A stretch of DNA of 64,000 nucleotides from an uncultured Winogradskyella sp. Lineage in GTDB: Bacteria > Bacteroidota > Bacteroidia > Flavobacteriales > Flavobacteriaceae. The stretch is from the NCBI GenBank assembly GCA_913061495.1, contig CAJXVG010000002.1, positions 1 to 64,000 on the forward strand, written 5' to 3'. The translations under genes and the position numbers were made by a program. The number at the start of each line of letters is the position of its first letter. Within the stretch, counting starts at the first letter, position 1. Shown one piece after another: positions 10,508 to 20,900 of this stretch. A model generated the notes under the pieces. That model worked only from the letters and a program-made list of their open reading frames with translations, was not told the origin of the DNA and ran no database searches.

Positions 10508-11902
10508 ATGATGAACAAATCAATTTTAATAGCCCTTTTTTTCTTCAGCGTTAATGTGTGCTTATCCCAATCTGTTCAGGATATTATTGATCAAGTGAGT
10601 ACAGATAATATTCAACAAAGTGTTGCCGAGCTTTCAGGTGAGCAACCAGCTGTAATTAATGGTTCATCACAAACCATAAGTAGTAGAGTAGAAACTAATA
10701 ACGATTTGGCAGCAACCTATATTGAAGAGCGTTTATCTGCTTTGACAAATTTGGATGTTGAAATTCAGAATTTTAATACCAATGGAAAAAATATAATTGC
10801 AACTCAATTGGGTAAGACCAATGCTGATGATGTTTACATTATCTGCGCACATTACGATTCTGTTACTACATTCTGTGCAGATGATAATGCCACTGGTGTT
10901 TCTGCTGTTTTGGAAATAGCCCGAATTTTATCAACACAGTGTACCGATAAAACAATTGTATATGCACTTTGGGACGAGGAAGAAGTAGGGCTAAGAGGTT
11001 CTAATTTTTATGCGCAACAAGCTGCAGACACTTCAAATGGAAATGCTCGTGATAACATTTTGGGTGTAATAAACATGGATATGATAGGGTATGATGGAGA
11101 TGCTCCAGGAACAGATGGAGATAATGAGTTTGACATTGATGTTCGCAACATTGCAAATTCTATTGCCATAAAAGATGATTTACTTAATCTCTTGAATACG
11201 TATTCTTTTGATTTGAGCGCAATTGTTGTTAACCCTGGAACATCGGCCAGCGATCATTCCCGATTTTGGAATCAGGACTATTCTGCTGTTTTAGTTGGTG
11301 AATCATGGGAAACCGACGACCAAACTCCAGATTATCATTCTTCTGGTGACCGAGCAGAAGATTTAGATTTTCAGTATATGACAGAACTCACAAAATTAGT
11401 AGCTAGTTACATTGCAACTAAAGCAAACTTATTAACTATAGACAACACAATTTCTCAAAATGCTGATAATTTATCGGCAAATGATAATTCAGAAAATTCA
11501 AGTTATCAATGGATTGATTGTAATACCAATAGCGTAATTGATGGTGAAAACAATCGTGTTTTTACTCCTACCTCATCAGGAAACTATTCTGTTTTGGTTA
11601 GTGACAGTACTTGTTCTGAACAAAGTGATTGCCTAGCTTTTACCCTTTTAAATACCAAAGAATTTACAACTTCAGAAATACTGGTGTACCCAAATCCGGT
11701 ATCCTCTGTTTTAAAGGTTGAAAATAATACAGGATTAGACGTGGATATTTTAATAAATGATATTTCAGGAAAAGTGATTCATTCTTCTAAATCAAAAAAT
11801 GCTTCCATAGAAATTGATGTAAAAAATAAAGCAACAGGGATTTATTTTGTTACGATTTCTTCGAACTTAAAATCTTCAACATTTAAAATTTTAAAAGAAT
11901 AA
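10508..11902 (+). CDS. M28 family metallopeptidase with T9SS C-terminal sorting domain
   Basis: HYDSVTTFCADDNATGVSAVLEIARIL, ALWDEEEVGLRGS; C-terminal YPNPV...GIYFVTI...K-ILKE sorting domain; ATG 10508. Confidence 0.88.
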   Translation: MMNKSILIALFFFSVNVCLSQSVQDIIDQVSTDNIQQSVAELSGEQPAVINGSSQTISSRVETNNDLAATYIEERLSALTNLDVEIQNFNTNGKNIIATQLGKTNADDVYIICAHYDSVTTFCADDNATGVSAVLEIARILSTQCTDKTIVYALWDEEEVGLRGSNFYAQQAADTSNGNARDNILGVINMDMIGYDGDAPGTDGDNEFDIDVRNIANSIAIKDDLLNLLNTYSFDLSAIVVNPGTSASDHSRFWNQDYSAVLVGESWETDDQTPDYHSSGDRAEDLDFQYMTELTKLVASYIATKANLLTIDNTISQNADNLSANDNSENSSYQWIDCNTNSVIDGENNRVFTPTSSGNYSVLVSDSTCSEQSDCLAFTLLNTKEFTTSEILVYPNPVSSVLKVENNTGLDVDILINDISGKVIHSSKSKNASIEIDVKNKATGIYFVTISSNLKSSTFKILKE

Positions 11903-13291
11903 TTATTTTTTCATTTCAGTAAAATACTTATAAAACCAAGGAATGGTTTCTATGCCTTTAAGATAATTCCAAACTCCAAAATGTTCGTTTGGAGAATGTA
12001 TAGCGTCACTGTCTAAGCCAAAGCCCATTAAAATGGTTTTGCTCTTTAATTCCTCTTCAAAAAGTGATACAATAGGAATACTGCCTCCACTTCGTTGTGG
12101 TATTGGAGTTTTGCCAAAGGTTTCTTCGTAAGCTTTCGATGCTGCTCTGTACCCAATGCTATCAATTGGTGTAACGTAACCTTGTCCACCGTGATGCGGA
12201 TTTACTTTAACTTTCACACCTTTTGGTGCTATATTTTCAAAATGAGTTTTGAACAATGTTGTGATTTCTTCCCAATCTTGGTTTGGTACTAAACGCATTG
12301 AAATTTTTGCATAAGCTTTACTTGCAATAACAGTTTTTGCTCCTTCTCCAGTATAACCTCCCCAAATTCCGTTGACATCTAAGGTTGGTCTAATTGAGTT
12401 TCGTTCGTTAGTAGTATAGCCTTCTTCTCCATAAACTGCATCAATATCCAAAGCATCTTTATAGTTTTCTAAAGAGAAAGGTGCTTTTGCCATTTCTGAA
12501 CGTTCTGCGTCAGACAGGTTTTCAACCTTATCGTAAAATCCAGGAATGGTGATATGGTTGTTTTCATCATGAAGTGAAGCAATCATTTTAGTTAACACGT
12601 TGATAGGGTTTGCAACAGCACCACCATATAAGCCCGAGTGTAAATCACGATTTGGACCAGTGACTTCAACTTCAACATAGCTTAAACCTCGTAACCCTGT
12701 GGTAATTGAAGGTACATCTTTTGCAATCATACCAGTATCTGAAATCAAAATGACATCATTTTCTAATTTTTCTCTATTTGCGGCAACAAATTTTGAAAGG
12801 TTTACGCTACCAACTTCTTCTTCACCTTCTATCATAAATTTCACATTACACGGCAGCTCATTATTAGCTGTCATATATTCCATGGCTTTAACATGCATGT
12901 ACATTTGCCCTTTATCGTCACAAGCTCCTCTGGCAAAAATAGCACCATCAGGATGGAGCTCTGTGTTTTTAATCACAGGATCAAAAGGTGGTGATAACCA
13001 TAAATCTAAAGGGTCTGGTGGCTGTACGTCGTAATGTCCATAAACCAGAACGGTTGGTAAGCTTTTATCAATTATTTTTTCTCCGTAAACTATTGGATAT
13101 CCATCCGTTTCACATATTTCAACATGTTCGCAACCTGCTTTCTCTAAACTAAGTTTTATGACTTTGGCAGTTTCTAAAACATCAGCTTTATAAGCTGAAT
13201 CTGCACTGATTGAAGGAATTTTTAAAATAGCAATGAGTTCATCTAAAAAACGTTGTTTGTGTTCTTTTATATAGGAATTAATGTTTTGCAT
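11903..13291 (-). CDS. M20 family dipeptidase
   Basis: YGHYDVQPPDPLDLW, ARGACDDKGQ, EGEEEVGS motifs. Confidence 0.92.
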   Translation of the reverse strand: MQNINSYIKEHKQRFLDELIAILKIPSISADSAYKADVLETAKVIKLSLEKAGCEHVEICETDGYPIVYGEKIIDKSLPTVLVYGHYDVQPPDPLDLWLSPPFDPVIKNTELHPDGAIFARGACDDKGQMYMHVKAMEYMTANNELPCNVKFMIEGEEEVGSVNLSKFVAANREKLENDVILISDTGMIAKDVPSITTGLRGLSYVEVEVTGPNRDLHSGLYGGAVANPINVLTKMIASLHDENNHITIPGFYDKVENLSDAERSEMAKAPFSLENYKDALDIDAVYGEEGYTTNERNSIRPTLDVNGIWGGYTGEGAKTVIASKAYAKISMRLVPNQDWEEITTLFKTHFENIAPKGVKVKVNPHHGGQGYVTPIDSIGYRAASKAYEETFGKTPIPQRSGGSIPIVSLFEEELKSKTILMGFGLDSDAIHSPNEHFGVWNYLKGIETIPWFYKYFTEMKK

Positions 13292-13356
13292 AAGATTATT
13301 TGGTTTCTAACAAAAATAAGAAAAACAATCTCTAAATATTTCTTCTTTAAATGCTA

Positions 13357-13386
13357 TTTGAATATTGAAACTATTGTTTATATTTG
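13357..13386 (+). promoter_or_regulatory. Bacteroidota-type promoter for tRNA-Leu transcript (TTTG-N18-TATATTTG)
   Basis: TTTG at 13357-13360 and TATATTTG at 13379-13386 match the -33/-7 (TAnnTTTG) flavobacterial consensus. Confidence 0.6.
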
Positions 13387-13411
13387 CATCCCGTTTTTAC
13401 GGGAACTTATT

Positions 13412-13454
13412 GCGGGCGTGGTGGAATTGGTAGACACGCTAGACTTAGGATTTA
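13412..13454 (+). pseudogene. Truncated tRNA-Leu (5' half to just beyond anticodon loop)
   Basis: GCGGGCGTGGTGGAATTGGTAGACACGCTAGACTTAGGATTTA aligns to tRNA-Leu 5' half; variable arm, T arm and 3' acceptor missing. Confidence 0.75.
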
Positions 13455-13485
13455 ACCTAAGAAAAAGTGTTAAAATATTTAAAAT

Positions 13486-13567
13486 GCGGATGTGGTGGAA
13501 CTGGTAGACACGTCAGACTTAGGATCTGATGCCGCGAGGTGTGCAGGTTCGATTCCTGTCATCCGCA
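13486..13567 (+). tRNA. tRNA-Leu (anticodon TAG)
   Basis: Acceptor GCGGATG/CATCCGC, anticodon loop CTTAGGA, long variable arm, GGTTCGATTCC T-arm. Confidence 0.95.
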
Positions 13568-13568
13568 C

Positions 13569-13596
13569 AAAAGCCGAAGAGAAATCTTCGGCTTTT
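13569..13596 (+). terminator. Intrinsic terminator downstream of tRNA-Leu
   Basis: Perfect 12-bp stem AAAAGCCGAAGA-GAAA-TCTTCGGCTTTT followed by T. Confidence 0.9.
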
Positions 13597-13638
13597 TCAT
13601 TTTAAAAAATGGGATTTTCTTCACGATTTTTGACCTTG

Positions 13639-13659
13639 GGTACAACATAGGTACAACAT
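13639..13659. repeat. Short tandem direct repeat GGTACAACAT x2 (possible recombinase arm site)
   Basis: GGTACAACAT at 13639-13648 and 13650-13659. Confidence 0.5.
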
Positions 13660-13810
13660 TTTACCTTTTTTCAGAACTGAATTGGCTTTAGTACTATATC
13701 CATTCATTTGATAACAAATCCTATTTTCTGTATTGAGGATTAATAAATTTTAGGTTATCTCAACCTCTGTTCTTCGTTTGAGGGGTTTATTATCATACAA
13801 TATACACGCA

Positions 13811-13950
13811 AGGTAAACTCGTAAAATACTTCCATCAAAAGACTACGGCATAAAACCAACGCTTAAGCCCCTACTCATTTATTCCGTTTCCTTTTGAGCC
13901 AAGATTTTATCTTCCGTTTGGTTTCTGCTCAAATATTGTTTAATCAAAAA
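13811..13950 (+). repeat. Leader repeat copy 1, upstream of parB-like gene
   Basis: ~140 bp imperfect direct repeat with 15862-16000; shared AGGTAAACTCGTAAAATAC, CATCAAAAGACTACGGCATAAA, ATTCCGTTTCCTTTTGAGC, GCTCAAATATTGTTTAATCAAAAA. Confidence 0.9.
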
Positions 13951-13960
13951 TTTGAGTATT

Positions 13961-15748
13961 ATGACAACAAAAGCGAGTACCAAAATGAAGCGCAGTAGAG
14001 CGAAATCTACTGCCAAGAAAGAAGTAAACGGAAAGAAATCCGAAGTACTTCAAATTCAGAACTTACCATTGGGTAAAATCAAGCCTGACCTTGAACAGCC
14101 CAGAAAAACTTTTAATGATGATGCCTTGCAGCAGCTTTCTGAGAGTATCGAAAAGCACGGTGTGTTGCAGCCAATCACGGTAAGGCAACTAAATGGCCAT
14201 TATATCATCGTGATGGGCGAACGCCGATATCGTGCGAGCAAGCTTGCAGGAAAAAAGACCGTACCCTGTATCGTAAGAACTTATGAGAACAATGATGTTC
14301 TGGAAGTTCAAATCATCGAAAACCTGCAAAGACAGGATGTTGAACCGACCGAAGAAGCCGATGCGATTGCTTACCTAAGTGAGAAGTATTCACCTACCGA
14401 AATTGCGAAGCGATTGGGTAGAACGGATAACTTCATCAGACAGCGTTTGAAACTGGCCGGATTAATTGATGGTTTCAAGCATTTTGTACGCAATGGCGAA
14501 ATGACCATTTCCTTGGGCGTAGGCGTGGCACTTTTTGAACCGGAAGAGCAACAGATGATGTTGGAAACGATGGGCGAGGATTTTAATGCACATCAGATAA
14601 ACAGGATGATTAAAGACCAGACATACTATTTGGAAAAAGCATCTTTTGATGTAGCCGATAAAAAATTGGTCCCAAAAGCTGGGTCTTGTGTTGAATGTCC
14701 TTTCAATGCCGCAAATCAAGGCAATCTGTTCGGCGAAGGAAAGATGGTCTGTACGAAAGCAGCCTGTTTTGAAACGAAGAAAAGCAAATCGCTCTTGAAC
14801 CTGATTGAAAAATCCAAGAAAGAGAATATCCTTCTAATTCCTGAAATACGACAGTATTGGGCAGATGACGAAAACAATAAGCTCATTATATCCCAATTGG
14901 TAAAGAACGGATTGAAAGTTTATTTACTGGACGATGTTGAAATTATAGAGAATCCGATTGAGCCAACAATCGAAGCTATTCAGAAAGAATATCAACATTA
15001 CGATTATTCTGAAGATGAATTAAAGGCAGAATTGGATGAAGCAATGCAAAATTATAAAGAAGCATTGGAAAAATTCAGTTCAGCAAAAGAAGAAGGATTT
15101 AAAAACGGTATTGTGTTCCATCCCGATTCATTCCAGCACAAGGAAATTTTTGTAAAGATTGTTGAAAAATCAAAGAACGATTCTACGGAATATTCGGCAC
15201 CATTGGCGAACAGAAAAATGGCAGATTGTACGCCTGAAGAACAAATCGTAAAAATTAACGAAAGGGAAATCCGTAAGAAGCAAATTGAGAATAACAAGCA
15301 GTTTGAAGAAGTGGTTCAGATGATTCGTGAAACGAAATACGTTGATACAAAGAAAACACTTTCAACAGATGAAATGGTGGCATTCTCGATATCGCTATTT
15401 GAGAACAATGTGGACTATATGAGCCAACAAAAGTATTTCTCAAAGTTCTTGGGCGACACTTTAAAGATGACCAAAGTTGAAATGGTCGAGAATTTCAAGA
15501 AGAAATTCAAAAAGGAAATCTTCCATAAGCTGATACGGTATATGCTCACGAAACAAGTTCATTTTGGCGAAAGCAATCACGTCAATAATCTGACAAACAT
15601 TTCATTCTACAGCGCAATGCAAGGATATTACAAATCCAAGATTGCCGGCATAGAAAAGGAATATGCCGAAAAACGAGACAAGCGTGAAGCACGTTTGAAA
15701 GAGCGTATCACAGTTCTTGAAAAGCAAATTAAGGAACTCAACGATTAG
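13961..15748 (+). CDS. ParB/RepB/Spo0J family partition-like protein
   Basis: QPRKTFNDDALQQLSESIEKHGVLQPITVRQ, GERRYRASKLAGKKTVPCIV, ENLQRQDVEPTEEADA. Confidence 0.9.
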   Translation: MTTKASTKMKRSRAKSTAKKEVNGKKSEVLQIQNLPLGKIKPDLEQPRKTFNDDALQQLSESIEKHGVLQPITVRQLNGHYIIVMGERRYRASKLAGKKTVPCIVRTYENNDVLEVQIIENLQRQDVEPTEEADAIAYLSEKYSPTEIAKRLGRTDNFIRQRLKLAGLIDGFKHFVRNGEMTISLGVGVALFEPEEQQMMLETMGEDFNAHQINRMIKDQTYYLEKASFDVADKKLVPKAGSCVECPFNAANQGNLFGEGKMVCTKAACFETKKSKSLLNLIEKSKKENILLIPEIRQYWADDENNKLIISQLVKNGLKVYLLDDVEIIENPIEPTIEAIQKEYQHYDYSEDELKAELDEAMQNYKEALEKFSSAKEEGFKNGIVFHPDSFQHKEIFVKIVEKSKNDSTEYSAPLANRKMADCTPEEQIVKINEREIRKKQIENNKQFEEVVQMIRETKYVDTKKTLSTDEMVAFSISLFENNVDYMSQQKYFSKFLGDTLKMTKVEMVENFKKKFKKEIFHKLIRYMLTKQVHFGESNHVNNLTNISFYSAMQGYYKSKIAGIEKEYAEKRDKREARLKERITVLEKQIKELND

Positions 15749-15764
15749 CTTTTGTTGTTTGGAG

Positions 15765-15795
15765 AAGGGTCGGCATTCGTGCTGGCCCTTTTTCT
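15765..15795 (+). terminator. Intrinsic terminator of parB-like gene
   Basis: 11-bp stem AAGGGTCGGCA/TGCTGGCCCTT (with wobbles), TTCG loop, T-tract. Confidence 0.85.
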
Positions 15796-15861
15796 TTTTT
15801 ATGATAGTGTTTTGAAAGTTGGGTTCATAAGGAAGGGGTTATCAATCAATAGTTAGTGCAA

Positions 15862-16000
15862 AGGTAAACTCGTAAAATACACCCATCAAAAGACTACGGC
15901 ATAAAGCCCACGCAACACCCTACGCTTATTTATTCCGTTTCCTTTTGAGCTGAGATTTTAGCTTCCGTTTGGGTACTGCTCAAATATTGTTTAATCAAAA
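15862..16000 (+). repeat. Leader repeat copy 2
   Basis: Second copy of the 13811-13950 leader; ends 9 nt before ATG of 53-aa ORF. Confidence 0.9.
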
Positions 16001-16009
16001 AATTTCATT

Positions 16010-16171
16010 ATGAAACGAACATTCGAACATCCTAAAATTTCGCTACAAGAAGCTGAAATACATTATCAACAAAGTAGTGAAAATTACAGCATTGATAGTG
16101 CTGAAAGTCATATGGCGTATTACAGGGACAAGCATCCCAGCCATTACAAAGTATTGTTAGAAAATGTTTAA
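16010..16171 (+). CDS. Small hypothetical protein (53 aa)
   Basis: MKRTFEHPKISLQEAEIHYQQSSENYSIDSAESHMAYYRDKHPSHYKVLLENV; preceded by leader repeat; absent from the supplied ORF track. Confidence 0.6.
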   Translation: MKRTFEHPKISLQEAEIHYQQSSENYSIDSAESHMAYYRDKHPSHYKVLLENV

Positions 16172-16186
16172 TTAAAAATCAAAATT

Positions 16187-16483
16187 ATGAAATGTAAAAA
16201 TTGCAAATCCTCGGAAGCGCTAATCGATAGCGACTCAATGTATAGTAGTCATCTCTGTCTTGACTGCGGATACTATTACAAGGAAGATGGCCAAGAAGAA
16301 ATTGAAATTTTGCCTTTCTGCTTATTGGTAATAGACGACGTGCTATATCAGCCAATTGCAGCAATGAAAGCGTTGTTGAACATACTTAGAACTTACCGAG
16401 CGAAGAAAGAGCGGAATAAGATTGTCCTTAGAAAATTCTTTACTGAAACATCGACATTCAAGGAAAAAACATTTTTTCTGTAA
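16187..16483 (+). CDS. Hypothetical protein with two CxxC motifs (zinc-ribbon-like)
   Basis: MKCKNCKSSE...HLCLDCGYYYKEDG; immediately follows the 53-aa ORF. Confidence 0.6.
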   Translation: MKCKNCKSSEALIDSDSMYSSHLCLDCGYYYKEDGQEEIEILPFCLLVIDDVLYQPIAAMKALLNILRTYRAKKERNKIVLRKFFTETSTFKEKTFFL

Positions 16484-16560
16484 GGTCGAATCCAAATGAT
16501 AAAAAATGAGGTCAGTCTCTAAAATCGGCCTCTATAATGTCTAATTAAAAATCAAATATT

Positions 16561-17397
16561 ATGTATTTAAAAAATCTGCAACAGGATGAAATCTTTGTTC
16601 CATCAGAAATGAAATCCTTAAAAAGTCTGACACAGATGGAATCTCGAAGAGGGCTTGAAAATGCCATTATTTCAAATGGCAAAATCGTCAATGTGGTCTC
16701 GAACAGTTATGGCCATATTCCAAACCAACTGTTCTTCAAGAAAGCCGAGGAGATGTTAACCGATGCACAACTGAATTTCCACAAACGCACCATAAACAAG
16801 AATGATAGGTCGTTCATTACTGACTTTATTATCGATGACAAAAGCCAGTTTACTGTCAAGAACGATAAAGATTTGATACTTCCGATGCTTCGGTTCAAAA
16901 ACTCGTATGACGGAAGTGAAAAGACCTCTGGTCACTTTGGGTTTTATAGAGAAGTGTGCTCAAATGGTCTGCACGTTTCACAGGCTGAAATCGAGTTTTC
17001 CATAAAGCACAGTAAGAACAATACGCACTTAATTATGCCGAGGTTGAACAATCTTTTCGATAAATTTCTGGACAACGAATTCTACACCATTACCAAGAAA
17101 TTCGACAAGATGAAGGAATTTAAAATCATCGACACACAAGAATTTGTGAAAGCGATTCTTGACAGAACGAAATTGTTCAGATATGAATGTAGCGACAAGA
17201 ATAGCGACCCTTCAAAAAAGTCTCGTGAGGTCATAGAAATCTTGAACTACGAAGCCTTGCTACTGAATGAAGAACCAAATCTGTGGTTAGGTTACAATGC
17301 ATTCAATTCAGTACTTCATAACGTTTTGAAGAAAAGCTTCGGCCAACAAGAACGGTTAGATAAAAAGCTGTTTGATGAAGTCTATGCTATGGCATAA
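16561..17397 (+). CDS. DUF932 domain-containing protein
   Basis: RGLENAIISNGKIVNVVSNSYGHIPNQLFFKKAEEML, SGHFGFYREVCSNGLHV typical of mobile-element DUF932 proteins. Confidence 0.8.
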   Translation: MYLKNLQQDEIFVPSEMKSLKSLTQMESRRGLENAIISNGKIVNVVSNSYGHIPNQLFFKKAEEMLTDAQLNFHKRTINKNDRSFITDFIIDDKSQFTVKNDKDLILPMLRFKNSYDGSEKTSGHFGFYREVCSNGLHVSQAEIEFSIKHSKNNTHLIMPRLNNLFDKFLDNEFYTITKKFDKMKEFKIIDTQEFVKAILDRTKLFRYECSDKNSDPSKKSREVIEILNYEALLLNEEPNLWLGYNAFNSVLHNVLKKSFGQQERLDKKLFDEVYAMA

Positions 17398-17491
17398 AGT
17401 TAATATAGGTTTGTCCAGTACCTCAAACTGGATTTTTTCTGCCTTACCATTTTGCAACACAGTTGCACCAAAATATTTTTATCTTTGCATT

Positions 17492-17800
17492 GTGAAAGTT
17501 GTAGCAATCATACTATCGTTTTATTTTTTGGCACTCAATGTAGTGCCTTGTAGCGATGCGACAAATAGTGCCGATGATACCCAAGTTGTTACAGTAATTG
17601 ATATTGATGGCGACCACGACCAAGACTGTGAGTTATGCTCGCCTTTCTGTCAATGTCATTGCTGCCACGTTCATACCATAAATTTTGGGCTTGCTGCTTT
17701 TGAGACGCTACAGCCTGCTATTCCTCAAGAATTCTTTGCCCATTTCGATGACCTTGGCAAAGATATTCCCCATTCCCTTTTTCAGCCACCTCGGGCATAA
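17492..17800 (+). CDS. DUF6660-like small Cys/His-rich protein preceding RND efflux operon
   Basis: VKVVAIILSFYFLALNVVPCSD...DHDQDCELCSPFCQCHCCHVH; GTG start at 17492 preferred over 17372. Confidence 0.6.
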   Translation: MKVVAIILSFYFLALNVVPCSDATNSADDTQVVTVIDIDGDHDQDCELCSPFCQCHCCHVHTINFGLAAFETLQPAIPQEFFAHFDDLGKDIPHSLFQPPRA

Positions 17801-17919
17801 TTCAGTTTTCATAGGATAACTATATCCTTTTTTGAAGTTTTCCTAATGGGAATGCTCAACTATGTTTTTGCTACGCGAAAACGCAAACTCGTTTTTTAAC
17901 TGAATTAATACATTAATCT

Positions 17920-20900
17920 ATGATTAACAGAATCATTGATTTTTCAATCAATAACAAATTCATCATTGGTCTGTTCACGTTGACTCTTATAGGAGTTGGC
18001 ATTTGGTCAATGGCAACAGTAAACCTTGGGTCTGTCCCAGATATTACCAATAATCAGGTGCAGGTCATCACGCAATCGCCCAATCTGGGAACGGAAGATA
18101 TTGAACAGTTCGTAACCTATCCCGTAGAACTATCTATGGGTAATTTACCAGGCGTTACAGAAATAAGATCTATCTCACGCTTTGGCCTTTCCGTAGTTAC
18201 TATCGTTTTTGAAGACGATATGGGAACCTATCTTCCTCGACAGCTGGTACAGGAAAAACTAAACGAACTGGGCGAATCTATCCCTGAAAAATTTGGAAGT
18301 CCATCTATGGGTCCCATCTCTACTGGTTTAGGTCAAATCTATGAATACACTATAAAGCCAGAGGAGGGTTTTGAAAACAAGTATTCGCCTATGGAACTGC
18401 GCACCGTGCAAGATTGGGTTATCAAGCGACAACTCACATTACTGGAAGGCGTGGTAGAGGTCAACTCTTATGGAGGCAGTATTAAACAGTACGAGGTCGC
18501 TGTCAACCCAGATAAGTTGAATAGTTTGGGTATTAGTATTTCACAAGTGTATGAGGCTCTCGCTCGGAACAATGTGAATACAGGCGGTGCTTACATAGAA
18601 AAAAATAAAATGTCAAATTTCATAAGAGGTGAAGGTCTTATTCGCTCTTTGGAAGACATCAAGAATATCTCGATTATCAACGAAGGCAACATTCCCGTAA
18701 CTATTGGAGATGTTGCAACACGCGTCCATTTTGGGAATCAGGTACGTTATGGTGCTTTTACGCAAGACGGTAAGGAAGCCGTGGGAGGAATAATAATGAT
18801 GCTAAAAGGTTCAAACCCTAATGCGGTTATTCAAAATGTTAAGAATCGTATGGCAGAAATTGAAAAATCCCTGCCAGAAGGTCTCACTATCGCCCCTATC
18901 ATTGATCGTAGTGAGCTAATTGCCAGAACGACCGATACCGTTAAAACCAATTTACTGGAAGGCGCCCTAATCGTGATATTTGCCCTTGTTTTATTGTTGG
19001 GTAGTTTAAGAGGTGGCATCATAACGGCCACGACCATACCGTTGTCCTTGCTTTTTGCCTTTATATTAATGAAGCAATTTAATGTATGGGCAAACTTAAT
19101 GAGCTTGGGAGCTATTGATTTTGGGATTATCATAGATGGTGCGGTAATTATTATAGAAGGAACGGTTTATGAGATCCAAAAACGGATTAGGTCTGGCAAG
19201 CTAAAATTCAATCAAGGCGTGATGGATAAAGTGGCTTATGATGCAGGAAGCACGATGATGGGTTCCGCTTTTTTTGGACAGATAATTATCCTCATCGTTT
19301 TTACGCCTATACTTTTTCTAACTGGTGTAGAAGGTAAAATGTTTAAACCTATGGCATACACCTTTGGGTTTGCAATGATAGGTGCCATCATCTTGTGTCT
19401 CACGTATGTGCCTATGATGGCAGCGCTTTTTATGAAACCAGTACAAAATACCAAAAACTGGTTCGGCAGGTTTGAGCGCTGGCTCGAAAAAATAAGTGAT
19501 AAAATTATAGGTGCTATTCATAGTGCATATATGCCATTATTAAAGGGAGCCCTTAAACTAAAACTTATTGTTTTATCAGCTGCTGCCGTATTACTTCTTA
19601 TTGCTGGTTTTATCTTTTCTAATATGGGTGGAGAATTTGTGCCCCAGCTTGATGAAGGAGATCTAGCAATGCAAGCGCTCATTAGACCAGGAAGTTCATT
19701 ATCCGAATCTATTGAAGTTTCCAAGAAAATAGAAACTATCCTATTAGAAAGTTTCCCTGAAATCAAGACGGTAACTGCTCGTATAGGTGTTGCAGATATT
19801 CCTACCGATCCTATGCCTATGGATATTGCAGATATGTACATCATCCTAAACAAGGATATGGACGAGTGGACAACAGCTTCTACTAAAGAAGGTTTGATAG
19901 ATGCTATAAGAGATAAACTGGATGATGAACTCGTGGGTGTAAATTTAGTTTTTACCCAACCAGTAGAGTTACGATTTAACGAGCTGTTAGAAGGCGTAAG
20001 AGAAGATATTGCTGTAAAGCTGTATGGCGAAGATTTAGATGTGTTATCACAAAAGGTTCAGGAAATGGCAGCGATTATACAGACCGTTCCTGGCGCTGGT
20101 GATGTGAGTGCAGAACGAACTGCAGGATTACCACAGATGACCGTAAAATATAAGCGTGATAAAATGGCGCAATATGGACTGGATATTCAAAAAGTAAATG
20201 ATTACATAAGTACCGCATTCGCTGGCGGAACCGCAGGAGTAATTTTTGAAGGCGAGAAACGATTTGATCTCGTGGTACGATTTGATGAAAGCCATAGAAA
20301 AAGTATCGATGACCTACGCAATATGTATATCGATCTTAAGGATGGCAATCAGATACCCATTATCGAAATAGCCGAAATTGAATACGTCCCTGGACCTATG
20401 CAAATTTCACGTGACAATACGTATAGAAGAACCTACGTAGGTGTAAATGCAAGAGGCAGGGATGTGGAGTCTGTAGTAAAAGATATTCAGCAAAAATTAG
20501 ATGAAGAACTGGACTTGCCATCAGGCTATTATATTACCTATGGTGGCGAGTTTGAAAATCTACAAAGCGCAAAGGATCGTTTGATAATCGTTGTACCCAT
20601 CGCCCTGTTTTTAATATTTATACTGCTGTACTTTGCCTTAAAATCCTTTTCACAATCGCTAATGATTTACATAGCGATTCCCTTGGCGGCCATCGGTGGT
20701 GTGTTTGCCCTATGGTTGCGGGATATGCCATTTAGTATTTCGGCAGGTGTCGGCTTTATTGTGCTATTTGGTGTTGCAGTTCTTAACGGACTGGTACTTA
20801 TAAACCGATTTAATTCTTTAAAAGAAGAAGGTGTGATAAGTATAAAGGATAGAATATTTCAAGGGACTAAAGAACGTATTCGTCCCATTATGCTCACGGC

